Shown here one piece after another: positions 48,783-58,536 of a stretch of DNA of 64,000 nucleotides (position 1 is its first letter; every line of letters starts with the position of its first letter). The notes under the pieces are model-generated. The model made no database searches, was not told the origin of the DNA, and saw only the letters and a program-made list of their open reading frames with translations. This DNA comes from Saccharum officinarum (Eukaryota > Streptophyta > Magnoliopsida > Poales > Poaceae): assembly GCA_020631735.1 (NCBI GenBank), contig CM036201.1, positions 76,966,087 through 77,030,086 on the forward strand. The letters run 5' to 3'. A program made the translations under genes and the position numbers.

Positions 48783-48785
48783 CCC

Positions 48786-51336
48786 TATCACACCCGGTTT
48801 TCTAAAGAACAAAACCAGACTAATCATATGTGTGCCCAGGAAGTCCACACATATGTCAAAATAAAAAAGTATTAGAAACAATGTTATTCTATAACGTATA
48901 CATATCTATATTAACACTTACATCAGAGTATCGCGGAATGGTGACTAAACTTCAGGCTCCATTCTTCTCAGGGACAGCTGACTGGTGGCTCCGTATGCCA
49001 AACACTTCTGAAAAGACTTCTGAAACTCCACTACATCTTTATCCTTCTTCTGAATAGCACCTTACTACACACTAGAGTGTGGTGGAAATAGCAAGAGTGA
49101 GTTCACGTCGAACTCAACAAGTATAACACAGGATTCATGAGACTAAAAAAGGCTAGACATTGTTTGATTGCATTTAGCTTTTAATCATCATATAATTAGC
49201 AATTGAGTAGGATCAAGATGAACCAATTTCCATTAATGAACCAATGATCAATTATAATAAGGATAATGAATAGCATTAACATGAGCATAATAATAACAAT
49301 AGTAATTAAGCATGATATAATAATGGTGATCAACTATCTATAGATGTTCCAAGGCCACCCGTATCCGTGGGCACGACTAGTATATCAGTTTTTAACTCTG
49401 CGCAGAGGTGTACACTTTCACTATGAGTCACGACATCCAAATGCGTGGGTTTGCAAGGCCTAAAATATTGAAAACCATATAAAGTCATTCAAAAGTTCGT
49501 CTAACAAGTTAGGGCCATTGGATTCACTCGGCAGACAGATATAGCAACCTCCTTTTCAAATGGCACAATTCCTTCTCGGCTATACTCATAGACTAGAGGT
49601 TGTCCTACACCTAACGTGTCAAGCCATTCTTACGCCAATTAAGGTAACCACTAACAAGCTAGAAAAGGTCTCTTAAACAACTAGAGCCAGAGCTATATAG
49701 CCCTCACAGCTGTACTGTATATCCCGGATGATCACGTACAGATAAGTCCTTATAGAGAGAAACCAGAGCAACAATATAACCCCTTGCTCCAGCCCCCTTT
49801 TCAACAGTAATAAAATCATCATTAATGGTTGGTTGCTTAATCCATTAGTCAAATTACAAGATCATTGTTCATAATTAAGCACTAGCAATAGCTACCCAAA
49901 TGTATTCTCAAGGTTGATAAGGAATCAAGGTATCAATCACTAAGTTATAATCTCTAAGGTTGTCAAGGAGGACACATGTATATGTATGATAATTTCAGTA
50001 AATAGGACAACAAGGATGGTCCCATGTTATACTTGCCTTGATCAAAGCTTTCCTGATGATACTGCTGGTCTAGCTTAAAATAATACTTCTGATCGTCAAG
50101 AAATTACTCACCGTCTATACTCGATCATCAAGCATCAACATACAATCATCCGAGCAATCATACACGAAGCAAATAAAGAGACATAATTAAAATAGTAGGA
50201 AAATAGTATAAAAAATTTGTAAAACTCTTCTACACGTTACTATGATCACACAGACGTAAAGATCATGAAATTCGGATATAAAACGTAAAAGTTATGAATT
50301 TTCTAAGATTTTCTATAGATAAATAATTACTTTAATATAAACTTGAAAATTAAAATTTTCAAACCTACTGTATAATAATACTAACATGTAGAGCTCGTAA
50401 ATACGAATCTAACGTAACTTGAACAGGTCAAATCGGAGTTAAAACGAAGATTTTAGTTTAGTGGCAAAATTGTAAATAGTATCATCTTCTACCTTGGGAT
50501 TGGAGGAGCTCCGGTCAGGCATGGTGGAACCTCGCTAGAGAGAAGCAAGATGAGATGAGAACTCGATGAAACGGCGATGGATTCGCACAAACGAATATAC
50601 CACGGTGTAGAGAACGACGAGGGCTGCCTCTTGGTGGTGGTGGCTGGCGTCGGGACGCGACGGTTTGACCGGAAAAGCTCGTCGGAGAGTTCTCTGGAAC
50701 GCAAGCTGTAGATGCGGAACTTCGGCGAGAGGTAGAGGGAGCTACGAGCGGCGGCTCGCGATAAGGGTTGTACTTCTGAAACCAAGACGTCGAGGGCTAC
50801 GCCGGCATATATATAGCCGTAGGGTTTGGAAACTTTTCGGATTTTCTTAATTTCGGAATTATTTTAATTCCGCGAATAAAAATAATTCCAGAAAATCTAG
50901 AATTACCTTTTAAGCCGCGAAAAATAGCCCGGACCTCAGAAAAATAACGGGAAAAATCCTGAAGACTCTTGGGGAGATAAGGAACTCAACTAAATAGGTT
51001 TGGGCTCATGAAAAAAATTGATGAAGAGATCAAGGAAAAAGATTAAACTCACAGAAATTGAAATTTTAAATCCAGAAAATACCAAAAAGTTTTCCTATGA
51101 GAAGTAAACGTCGTCCTATGGTATTTTGAAAATAATAGCACTCACCAACACCAAAGACAAGCATCACACAAACACCACATTATCAAATTAATATGAAAAA
51201 GTTTAAAACCATGATTTTCTATACTAAATTAGCAACAACTTAACTTATCTAATAAATTTATTCAAATATTGAAATCATTTATTTTATTTAGTGTTTTCTA
51301 AGCACAACCCAAAATTAAAAAATTTGGGGTGTGATA
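48786..51336 (-). repeat. Element D 5' LTR
   Basis: Second LTR copy, TATCACACC to GGTGTGATA. It repeats the 3' LTR including the TATA candidate near 50808-50820. Confidence 0.88.
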
Positions 51337-51356
51337 GTAAATATGAATATCTGAAT

Positions 51357-51364
51357 TATATATA
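51357..51364 (-). promoter_or_regulatory. Probable TATA box of the fasciclin gene, cut off by element D
   Basis: TATATATA on the - strand. With D and one TSD copy removed it lies about 130 bases upstream of the fasciclin ATG. D now puts about 6.6 kb between it and the expected transcription start. Confidence 0.5.
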
Positions 51365-51599
51365 CCGCTTTTGAGTTTTCTAGTTGCCACCAACATAATC
51401 AAAACATGTCAGGGATTGAGGCAGGAAGTAGTGAAGTTGCCGGTTAACTACGAGATGTCTAAGTTTTTTTTAACAAATAGTTACAGGCAGTACACGTTTC
51501 TATTGATATAGCAGAAATTACAAGTATCTATCCCGAGAGGCTATCTATGGGAAAAGGAAAACAAAAAACAATGGGAAAAAAACACACATCAACAACTAG

Positions 51600-51882
51600 G
51601 CCCTGTTTGGTAAAAACTTTATGAGCTATTATGAGTTGTTTTTTTTCCAAACATCCTTTTTCAAAACAGTTTCATGGGTAAAGCTCCTTTTTTATGCTCT
51701 TACAAAGGAATGAAGAGGGGTGAAGCTGGAAAAAGTAGTTTTCACAGCTCTCCCTCATTTACATCTCTTATCCATGCATAAAAGTTGTTTTGCTAAACAG
51801 ATTTTTAAAACAGCTCAGCTTCACCGAGAAAGCTGCTCGTGAAGCTATTTTCGGAAGCTGAGTTATGCCAAACAGGTGCTAA
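51600..51882. mobile_element. MITE-like element with imperfect terminal inverted repeats
   Basis: The left edge has GGCCCTGTTTGGTAAAA and the right edge TTATGCCAAACAGGTGC, which pair over about 12 bases. Inside, further stretches pair. A clean TSD is not visible, so the superfamily is uncertain. Confidence 0.4.
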
Positions 51883-52074
51883 TACTTAGCGCACAGCCGG
51901 GTAAACAACAGCACACATCACAGACCCCATTGCTGCCAAATCTCTATAACATCGTGTCCACTACAACAACACAATACTACCAACGGGAGCCAGTTGTCAA
52001 CTCTACAAGCAACCGACAACTCTGCAAGCCACTAACATCAAATCGTCCTATAGGTACCATGCTAGTGATCTAAG

Positions 52075-52147
52075 AGCTTGTTTGGTAGAGCTCTATCAGC
52101 TCCAGATTCACTTTTTTGCATTGGTGGAGCTCTACCAAACAGGCCCA
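52075..52147. repeat. Short foldback repeat
   Basis: gcttgtttggtagagctc near 52078 is nearly the reverse complement of gagctctaccaaacaggc near 52126, separated by about 30 bases. The outer motif matches the MITE to its left, so it is probably an internally deleted relative. Confidence 0.5.
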
Positions 52148-52887
52148 TAAGTTGTGATTCCTTGTCCTAAATCACAAGATGGTAACATTTATTCTTCGAA
52201 TTTTTTAAAATATTGGTACTTTTAACAAATATTAAGAATATGTAGCCTCAACTTTAAGTAGGGTGTGAACTTTAAGTCTTCATATATAAGTATAACCTCT
52301 GCTACGGAAACCTTGGTTTAGCGATATAATTAATTAGGAATCAGGAAATAATAAGCTGCTCCTTGATTTTAAATGCCACATTGGTGTTTGGATCGTTGCG
52401 GTATATATTTCAGATCAGTGGGTGTAAGCACAGTTTCAAAATCTATAACTCTTATAAAGCAGAACCCCACTAGCTTATTTCTCCAACATCTCCTTAAGCC
52501 ATGTCATCAGCTAATCTAAACCATCATCCATCACCACAATTGTGTTCATCCACTCACGCTGCATGCAAACCCACTAAGTATCATTAACTTTCAACTCTCA
52601 GTTACCCACGTCATCTTTCAATTTAACACCGTCTGATCATGAGCTCCAAGTTCCATCCACGTTGTTCACTGCTGCATGCCTGCATGCTCATGTCGAGTAG
52701 TAGTTCGTCTCTAGTCCCTGCCGCTTCTCCTGCCCACCACAAATTCAATTACTCGATCGAAAGTCGAAACTGTTGCCACCAGCACATCTCCTTAAAGTCT
52801 ATGGCCGTGTATATATTCCCAAGGATCCTCGATCCGATCATCCTACGCGTACTGTAGTGCAGCAGATAGATCGAGTTGTACTTGCAG

Positions 52888-53263
52888 GTGGTGTCCGTGA
52901 CCTTCATCAGAGTGGCGCGAAGCTTCCAATGGCAGGGGCAGGCTACCGTGGGGCGGTGCACGGCGGCCGTCGACTACATGGAGGAGGAGATCCGTCAACA
53001 ACGAGGCGTTGTACGCCCACGCCATGGCAGTGGCCGAGAGAAAGATCAAGGAGGCCAACGTGAGACTGTGCCCCCAGTTCATGGCAGCCGAAGACCTCGG
53101 CTTCTACTCGTAGGATCCCTGTGGCCTTCTTCAGCATCGGCATCAGCAACGCCGAGACGGAGAAGATCCGCCACGTGCACTCGTGAGTCGTGACTCGCCG
53201 CACCTCGACATCGATGAGGCCGCGCTCCACAATGCCGTCGCTATCGAGTACCTGAACAAATAG
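52888..53263 (+). pseudogene. ILR1-like IAA-amino acid hydrolase fragment (M20 peptidase family)
   Basis: After a splice-acceptor-like 'tacttgcag' the frame reads V-V-S-V-T-F-I-R, then G-R-C-T-A-A-V-D-Y-M-E-E-E. A different frame then reads N-N-E-A-L-Y-A-H-A-M-A-V-A-E and M-A-A-E-D-L-G-F-Y, then P-V-A-F-F-S-I-G-I, then H-L-D-I-D-E-A-A-L and A-I-E-Y-L-N-K with TAG 53261-53263. These are the ordered C-terminal motifs of ILR1-like amidohydrolases, which release free auxin from amino acid conjugates in the ER; the A-E-D-F-G-F-Y motif is near the metal site. There are at least two frameshifts, two stops, and an apparent internal deletion after the first motif. It is a fragment only: no N-terminal half and no signal peptide. 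Confidence 0.7.
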
Positions 53264-53411
53264 GCATCTAACGCCAAGCTGCAGCTAGCTGTTTACTGCC
53301 ACGACGCCACCCTCGCATGTATATGTATGTATGTACTCAGCAGACCATTCTCCATACATGTACACGGAGTCTGATCCCCCAACATCCGCTTCACCGGACA
53401 TGGGGTCCCTC

Positions 53412-53735
53412 TGCCAAGGTTCAATTTATCGGTAGAAAAAAAAATACCGGAGGTCACCGATAAACGGGTTTATCGGATTTATCGGAAAATTTCTCGGTCA
53501 AAAATAAAACAAAATAATACCTAATTTCACTAGAAAATTATATAAGGTATATATAAAGCATTTAACATCAAGAGCTAACACATAATAGTATTGGTATAAT
53601 AGAGTATCATACTTTTATGTAGGTGGACTAGTGAAAATTGGAATCTCGGCGATAAATAAATTTTATCGGACCTCAGCGATAAACGGGATTATCGGGTTTA
53701 TCGAAATTTTATCGCCGATAAAATTTTCCCTGCCC
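53412..53735. repeat. TTATCGG-rich repeat block
   Basis: Repeated units such as cgataaacggg and tttatcgg occur at both ends (53425-53500 and 53645-53730) around an AT-rich centre. It may be a small nested DNA element; no TSD was found. Confidence 0.4.
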
Positions 53736-53919
53736 TCTGCTCCTCCCTCAACCATCGGCCTCTTCTATTCTTCATATCCAGTCACTTGTTTTACCTCTTA
53801 TTTTTATGATTGTCTATTTAGAATAGATGAAAGAACAAGTTCTTCTGGCCATCCAACATATACTTCTATAAAATTGATGTCTCTAAAATCCCGTAGCAAC
53901 GCGCGGGATATTCAACTAG

Positions 53920-55185
53920 TATACTTAATGTGATCTTCCCTAGCCCCCATGAGACAGATATATAAGTACAAAAAGTCAAAAGGATATATCCGACCAAATC
54001 TCGCCGAATTGACCAACATTATAGAAGTATAGAGCTGTCAGGTGTCACCTATTCAATCAAGACAAAAAGACACGACATAAGCTAGCACATGAATAGATCA
54101 GTAATACAGCTACGCAAATCTCAGCGTCACAATTCAGAAAACAAATCCGAAACTGAAGAAGCCAGAAACCAGCCACAAAACTAAAACATTCTAACGTTGG
54201 AGAAAGAATTAATCATTCTAAGAGCTCACACCAAGAGCACACGCGCAATGCTTGCCTATCTCAGATTCATAGGAAAAAGCAGCCTAGCAGAACATTAAGA
54301 AGATTCATGATTCCTAGGGCTCCAACAAGAACTGTGGATGTAGATCCAAATGCGGCAAAACAAGAAGCTGCGCATGCTCTAATCTAGCTCACAATACAAG
54401 ACCCAGAACTGCAAGAGGTATGGCTTCGAGTTGGAGGCCAAGAAAATCAAAAGCTCTGAGCATTGCTTCACGGCATCAGATTGCGGATTGAGGAACGGCT
54501 TGGGGAGACTGACCTGAGCAGAGCAGAGGAGGCTCGAGGCAGGCAGCCAGGCAAGCTGGCCGCAGGAGGAATGAGCAATGGAGGGTGGGGGTGGCGGAAA
54601 GGGAATGGGATCAAGCAACATGGAAGTCAGCAGTACTGCAGTAGTGTGCTGTAAAATTGTTTTTCAGGGTGTGCGTTGGGAGCCTCAACCGCGTAAGCAG
54701 GTAATGCTGGTATATTAGTATCCAGCGGTATGGATTCTTCTATATACGTCCATGCAGCCCAAGGCACGACGGCCCGACCAGAAACCCGCTTTTTTGGTCC
54801 GGCCCGAGCCTGGCCTGGCGGGCCGTGCCTAGGCCTTAACCCAGGCACGCCGTGCTGCCACGGTCCGGCCTGACCTACAACGGGAGGCCCAGTGGTGGCC
54901 TGACTTGCCAACGGCTCCCTGTCGCCCCCTAGCTCAATCCCCCCCCCCACCCTGACTCCCTCGTATATAAGCGACCATCGAGATTCCCCTCCCCTCTCAC
55001 CCAAACCGTAATCATTTGCAACTCTTCTCTGGTGACAATGTCACTTCTCATGAGGATGATTTTGACATCTTTCTCTTGTGGCGTGAGCACAACTAACCTA
55101 TCCAATCCTATTTATAATGGATAGAGGTACCATGCCAGTTCTTGTATCTACTTTCTCTTCAAAATCTTGTTTCAGCTTTCTTTTT
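53920..55185. other. Unassigned DNA, possible - strand gene start and GC-rich repeat
   Basis: On the - strand, 54640-54510 looks like a leader exon (pyrimidine-rich, ending CTCTGCTCAG|GTCAGT at about 54513), with no coding exon found after it. The stretch 54760-54930 has repeated GGCCCG/CGGGCC motifs as in the ends of some grass hAT elements, and tatataagcg near 54963 could be a TATA box. None is strong. Confidence 0.3.
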
Positions 55186-55189
55186 TACG

Positions 55190-55380
55190 TTAAACAGGAG
55201 GGGCACGCCCCTACTGGTAATTTATTGAAAGTAAGACAAAATAGTCAAAGGTACAAACAGGGTAGGGGAGGGAGACAGAGAAATTCAAGAAACAAAAAAA
55301 GGAAATGAAGAAAATAAGCCTAACTAAGAAGATTAAACAAGGTTGTTTAACCATTGATCAAGAATCTTATTTTAGCTTGA
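55190..55380 (-). mobile_element. Possible LINE 3' end
   Basis: Read on the - strand, the region ends with ...caataaattaccag, then a GGGGCGTGCCCC hairpin-like end and cctgttt, resembling the 3' tails of plant L1 elements. No ORF2 remains. Weak call. Confidence 0.3.
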
Positions 55381-56389
55381 TAGGCAGGATAATTGAAAAG
55401 CAACGACGGCGCTTGTTATGGGCATATCTGAAAATATGCTAGCAATATACGTACCCATACACACCTATGATAAACATTCGAGGAAAAGAAAAAAGTTCTA
55501 GAATAACCATTGAGTCTTGTTATCTAGACAGAACCCCCACCCCCACGACCCTTCAGGCCTTCACCACAACACATACCACCTTTAGCATAGGTTTTGGCTG
55601 CACCACGAGAAGTGGCGTGGAGGCATTGGTATATCATATTGACAGGGAAGGACATCGTGATAAATTGGAGGATGGAGCAATATGTTTGTGACGACCATAA
55701 GGCGTTGATGACGGGGCTAACCGGTATCGTGTCTTTAGGTGCTTCAAAAGGGTTGTTACCTGTCGTCGAGACCACCAACAGATGGTGGTGTGCAAGGTTG
55801 AGAGAACTATGAGCGAGTAAATAAGTATTTTTGCTAGTGGTAGATAAAATGGATGAAATGTTCATAATCCCCCTTTTCCTTCTCTTTTCTTTTTTCTTCC
55901 TTTATTTTTTCCTCCTCGTCTACTTCTCCTTTCTTCCCCTTCTCTCTCCTTATCTGCATGCCAGCCGCCCCTCCCCGCTCGCCTCGCCTCTGCCTACCTC
56001 CGCCCCGTGCCCATTCAGAGAAGCCCACTGCGCCCTACTCTCTGACTGTGATCTGCTATGCCTTGCCCACACTGCATTGGCCTCCCGCAGCCCCGCCTCG
56101 CATGGAGGAGGCGTCCACCCTATGCCTACTCCGCATGCCGTCTATCCTGCCCGACCACCATCCTCCTGCGCCTCAACCTCGGTCCGCGCCCACACGGAGG
56201 AGGGGCAATTTAGGAAAAGGCCATGCGCTCGACCGGAGGGGGCAATTCTAAATGTGCAGAAACATGGGCTAGTATACTTAACTAAAAGCAAAACCGAGAG
56301 TTAGATTAAATAAAATAGAAGTTCCAGGGAGCAAGGGTGAAACTAACACTTTCATGGCCACTACGGAGTCATGAAGAAGTTCTAATCCA
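55381..56389. other. Low-information intergenic DNA
   Basis: Contains a long pyrimidine-rich stretch (55860-55990) and GC-rich sequence to about 56240. Frames on both strands are compositional; no family recognised. Confidence 0.3.
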
Positions 56390-56745
56390 ACTGACAGGAT
56401 TACTATACATGTGACTCAACGTTGTAACAACTTTCCTAGTACATTTCTTTTTGTTCTTAAGATGGCTTGAAACACACAGTTCAGTTGCTCGCATCACACG
56501 TAGACGTAGCATGGCGTGAGAAGACTTTTTTTTTTGAAGAATCGACGTGAGAAGACTTCACAGATCAACGCCCCAAAGTTGTTTTCCATGACTGCTACCT
56601 TACCTGTAGGGGCCGTTGGTTCTCAATTCCTTTTTCATGACAATTTTTCTCGTTACCGTTACTGTAAGGACTGAGACATGTGTAGACTCAGCATTGTTAA
56701 CAGCTTTCCGAGTATACATTTCTTCTTCTTCTAGATTTAGAAAGA
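56390..56745 (+). repeat. Two diverged copies of a short repeat (third copy near 63105)
   Basis: Similar wording, 'acatgtGnAGACTCAnCnnTGnAACAnCTTTCCnAGTACATTtCTT', occurs at about 56408-56453, 56675-56725 and 63142-63190. The second and third copies also share an upstream 'ctaccttacctgt' (56595 and 63040). Origin unknown. Confidence 0.45.
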
Positions 56746-56795
56746 CTTCGACGAGTACATTTTCAGTTGTTCATATCACAGAATTTTCAAACAAA

Positions 56796-56915
56796 ATAGA
56801 AGGCATTCTATCTTTTCATTAGAGCATTAATAGATGAACAACATGAAAAGGTAGAGTGCATGCTATTTTGTTTTAAAAGTTTTCTGCTTTAATGAAAAGA
56901 TAGAATGCCTTCTAT
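56796..56915. repeat. Perfect 26-bp inverted repeat
   Basis: Arms 56796-56821 and 56890-56915 are exact reverse complements, separated by 68 bases. Could be a tiny foldback element or a hairpin RNA source. No TSD was identified. Confidence 0.6.
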
Positions 56916-57714
56916 TTATAAATGGCCATTTAGCTCATTTACACATGTTTCAACGCTACGTAATGTACGCCGTTTCTGTTTATGAGCCGTTTATTCTGTT
57001 TAAGCGTCCGTTTTATCCATTTAATTGGCCATTTAGCCTGAATATTGGTTAAACGACAAGTGATCAATTGTTTATTATTTGGCATTTAGAATAACATAGG
57101 TTTTTTTGTTAGAGTAGGAAAGAGTACCAAGGTCGCATACTGCCCATCAGCCTGACCCTCAGATCAAATGAAAAAACACATACATGTTTTAAATCGATAT
57201 ATTAACGGGATGTCTAGCGTCCGGACGTCCAGCGCCAATAACACGTCCAGATGCCCCGCGCCTGCTGCCCCCGCCTCCACGGGACGTGATGCTGCTGCCC
57301 TGCGCTTGCTGCTCACTATTATAATTTGCTAGATTGATGCGCCCGCGCGTGCTCCTTCCCCGTGCCTCTACCGCTGGGTCCTGATTTGACTGTGCACGCT
57401 TGTCGGGGAAATTATCGCGCCTGCTGTCATAGGAGCAGCAGCGACGGGCCATGCCTAGCTACGCACTCATGCTGCTAGCATGTTGTTGCTGGTGTGTGAT
57501 TCTGCTGCTGACCAACTGCATCAATCTGGAATAAGGGGAGAGAGAAAGAGTAGCCGAACATGGACGCAGCTTTGTGCTCCATGCCTGTAGCCACGCCCAT
57601 ATAGCTTTGTGCTCCACGCCTGCTGTTGCGCCCACTTGGCATCCCATGCGCACGCGGGGACCGCTACACCCGAGGGGACCACCTCTGCCTGCGCCCCTAG
57701 CCACGCCTGCTGAT
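56916..57714. other. Unassigned DNA, possible DNA-transposon end
   Basis: From about 57205, motifs such as cgtccggacgtccag and cacgtccagatgcc are followed by GC-rich sequence, as in some grass DNA transposons. No TIR partner was found. Confidence 0.25.
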
Positions 57715-58205
57715 GAAACACTTGCAACATAAAGCATTTGCTGCAACATACGTCTGAAATAGATAAAATATTTACAACATACGCTTGCAACATATGTATA
57801 TGGACACTCCAACATATGCAACATCCAGATAAAACACTTGTAACATACGTCTGAAATAGATGAAACATTTGAAACATACACTTGTAACATATGTGTGAAA
57901 AGATATGCAACATCCAGACAGAACACTTGCAACTTGCAACATGAAAACACTTGCTGCAACAGAAGACTGAAACAAATGAAACGTTTGGAACATATTGTTG
58001 CAACATATGTGTGAAGACATATGCAACATCCAAATCAAAACACTTGCAAAATACGTCTGAAAATAGATGAAACGGTTTGAACAAATGCTTACAATATCCC
58101 TCTCAAACACTTGCAACATATGCAATATCCTCTGATCCATATGAAACGATTGCAACATTGCCTCTGAAATGTCTAAAACAATTGAAACATACATTTGCAA
58201 CATAG
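57715..58205. repeat. Degenerate tandem repeat array (gcaacat / acacttg motifs)
   Basis: About 490 bases built from variants of acacttgcaacatacgtctg, gaaatagatgaaacattt and atgcaacatcca. The last motif recurs at 57816, 57905 and 58021 (spacing 89 and 116). It resembles subterminal repeats of some grass DNA transposons; that identity is inference. Confidence 0.6.
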
Positions 58206-58536
58206 GGGGAGAGAGGCCTGGGCTGGTTTATTCCGGCCAACGGGGTGGGAGCCGGCGGTGAGCGGCTGCGCGCGAGCACCACCCAACACCAACACCAGCG
58301 GCGCGCGCAAGCACCCCACCAACACTAACGGCACCGGGCTTGGCTCAGCAGCGACGGTGGGGGATGGGGGCGGGGAGCGCCATGGCCATCAGGGTGGGGG
58401 AGCTCGGTCGCCGGGGTGAGAGAGGGTGCCGCCCCGGGTGGGGGAGAGGCGCCGACTCCCCTGCAACACCGTTGCACCACCACCATGGATCTCGCTCGTG
58501 CTCCATGGATCTCGTCGGGGTGGAGGAGAGGGCCAC
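58206..58536. other. GC-rich host sequence left of solo LTR E
   Basis: No recognised gene. Joined to 62757 onward before E inserted. Frames here are compositional. Confidence 0.35.

Larger units (their letters stand above)
44760..51336 (-). mobile_element. Element D: non-autonomous LTR retrotransposon
   Basis: Flanked by GTAAA at 44755-44759 and 51337-51341. LTRs are 44760-47320 (2561 bp) and 48786-51336 (2551 bp), about 10 differences in the first 200 bases. The 1465-bp internal region has a PBS and a PPT region but no gag or pol. The outer left end is TG, while the other three LTR boundaries read TA or its complement, probably decayed TG/CA. Internal and LTR blocks resemble element A, so D looks like a deletion derivative of an A-like element that needs proteins in trans. 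Confidence 0.9.
51365..52441. other. Flank with MITE-like repeats
   Basis: Original upstream region of the fasciclin gene. Around 51466-51600 an A-rich stretch on the + strand resembles the 3' tail of a plant L1 LINE read backwards, but no ends are clear. The two foldback repeats listed separately lie here. No coding region recognised. Confidence 0.35.
52442..53919 (+). mobile_element. Probable non-autonomous Helitron with captured gene fragment
   Basis: The 3' end has a hairpin-like cccgtagcaacgcgcggg (53890-53907) followed by attcaaCTAG with T after it, which fits the Helitron 3' rule (hairpin, short gap, CTRR, insertion before T). The proposed 5' end TCTATAACTCTTATAAAG begins after A at 52441, fitting insertion between A and T. 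About 1.5 kb, containing part of an ILR1-like gene and a block of TTATCGG repeats. The 3' end is well supported; the 5' end is less certain. Confidence 0.55.

Noticed and set aside
51466..51600. LINE 3' fragment
   Set aside because: Only an A-rich, L1-like tail wording; no ends, TSD or coding remnant to support a call.
55524..55865. 113-residue - strand frame
   Set aside because: No domain, weak composition, and no supporting splice or promoter signals.
57459..58203. Cys-rich frames on the - strand
   Set aside because: They are the translated tandem repeat, and neighbouring frames are equally open.
57715..58205. Possible CRISPR array
   Set aside because: Repeat units are degenerate and irregularly spaced with no unique spacers of constant length, and the DNA is eukaryotic.
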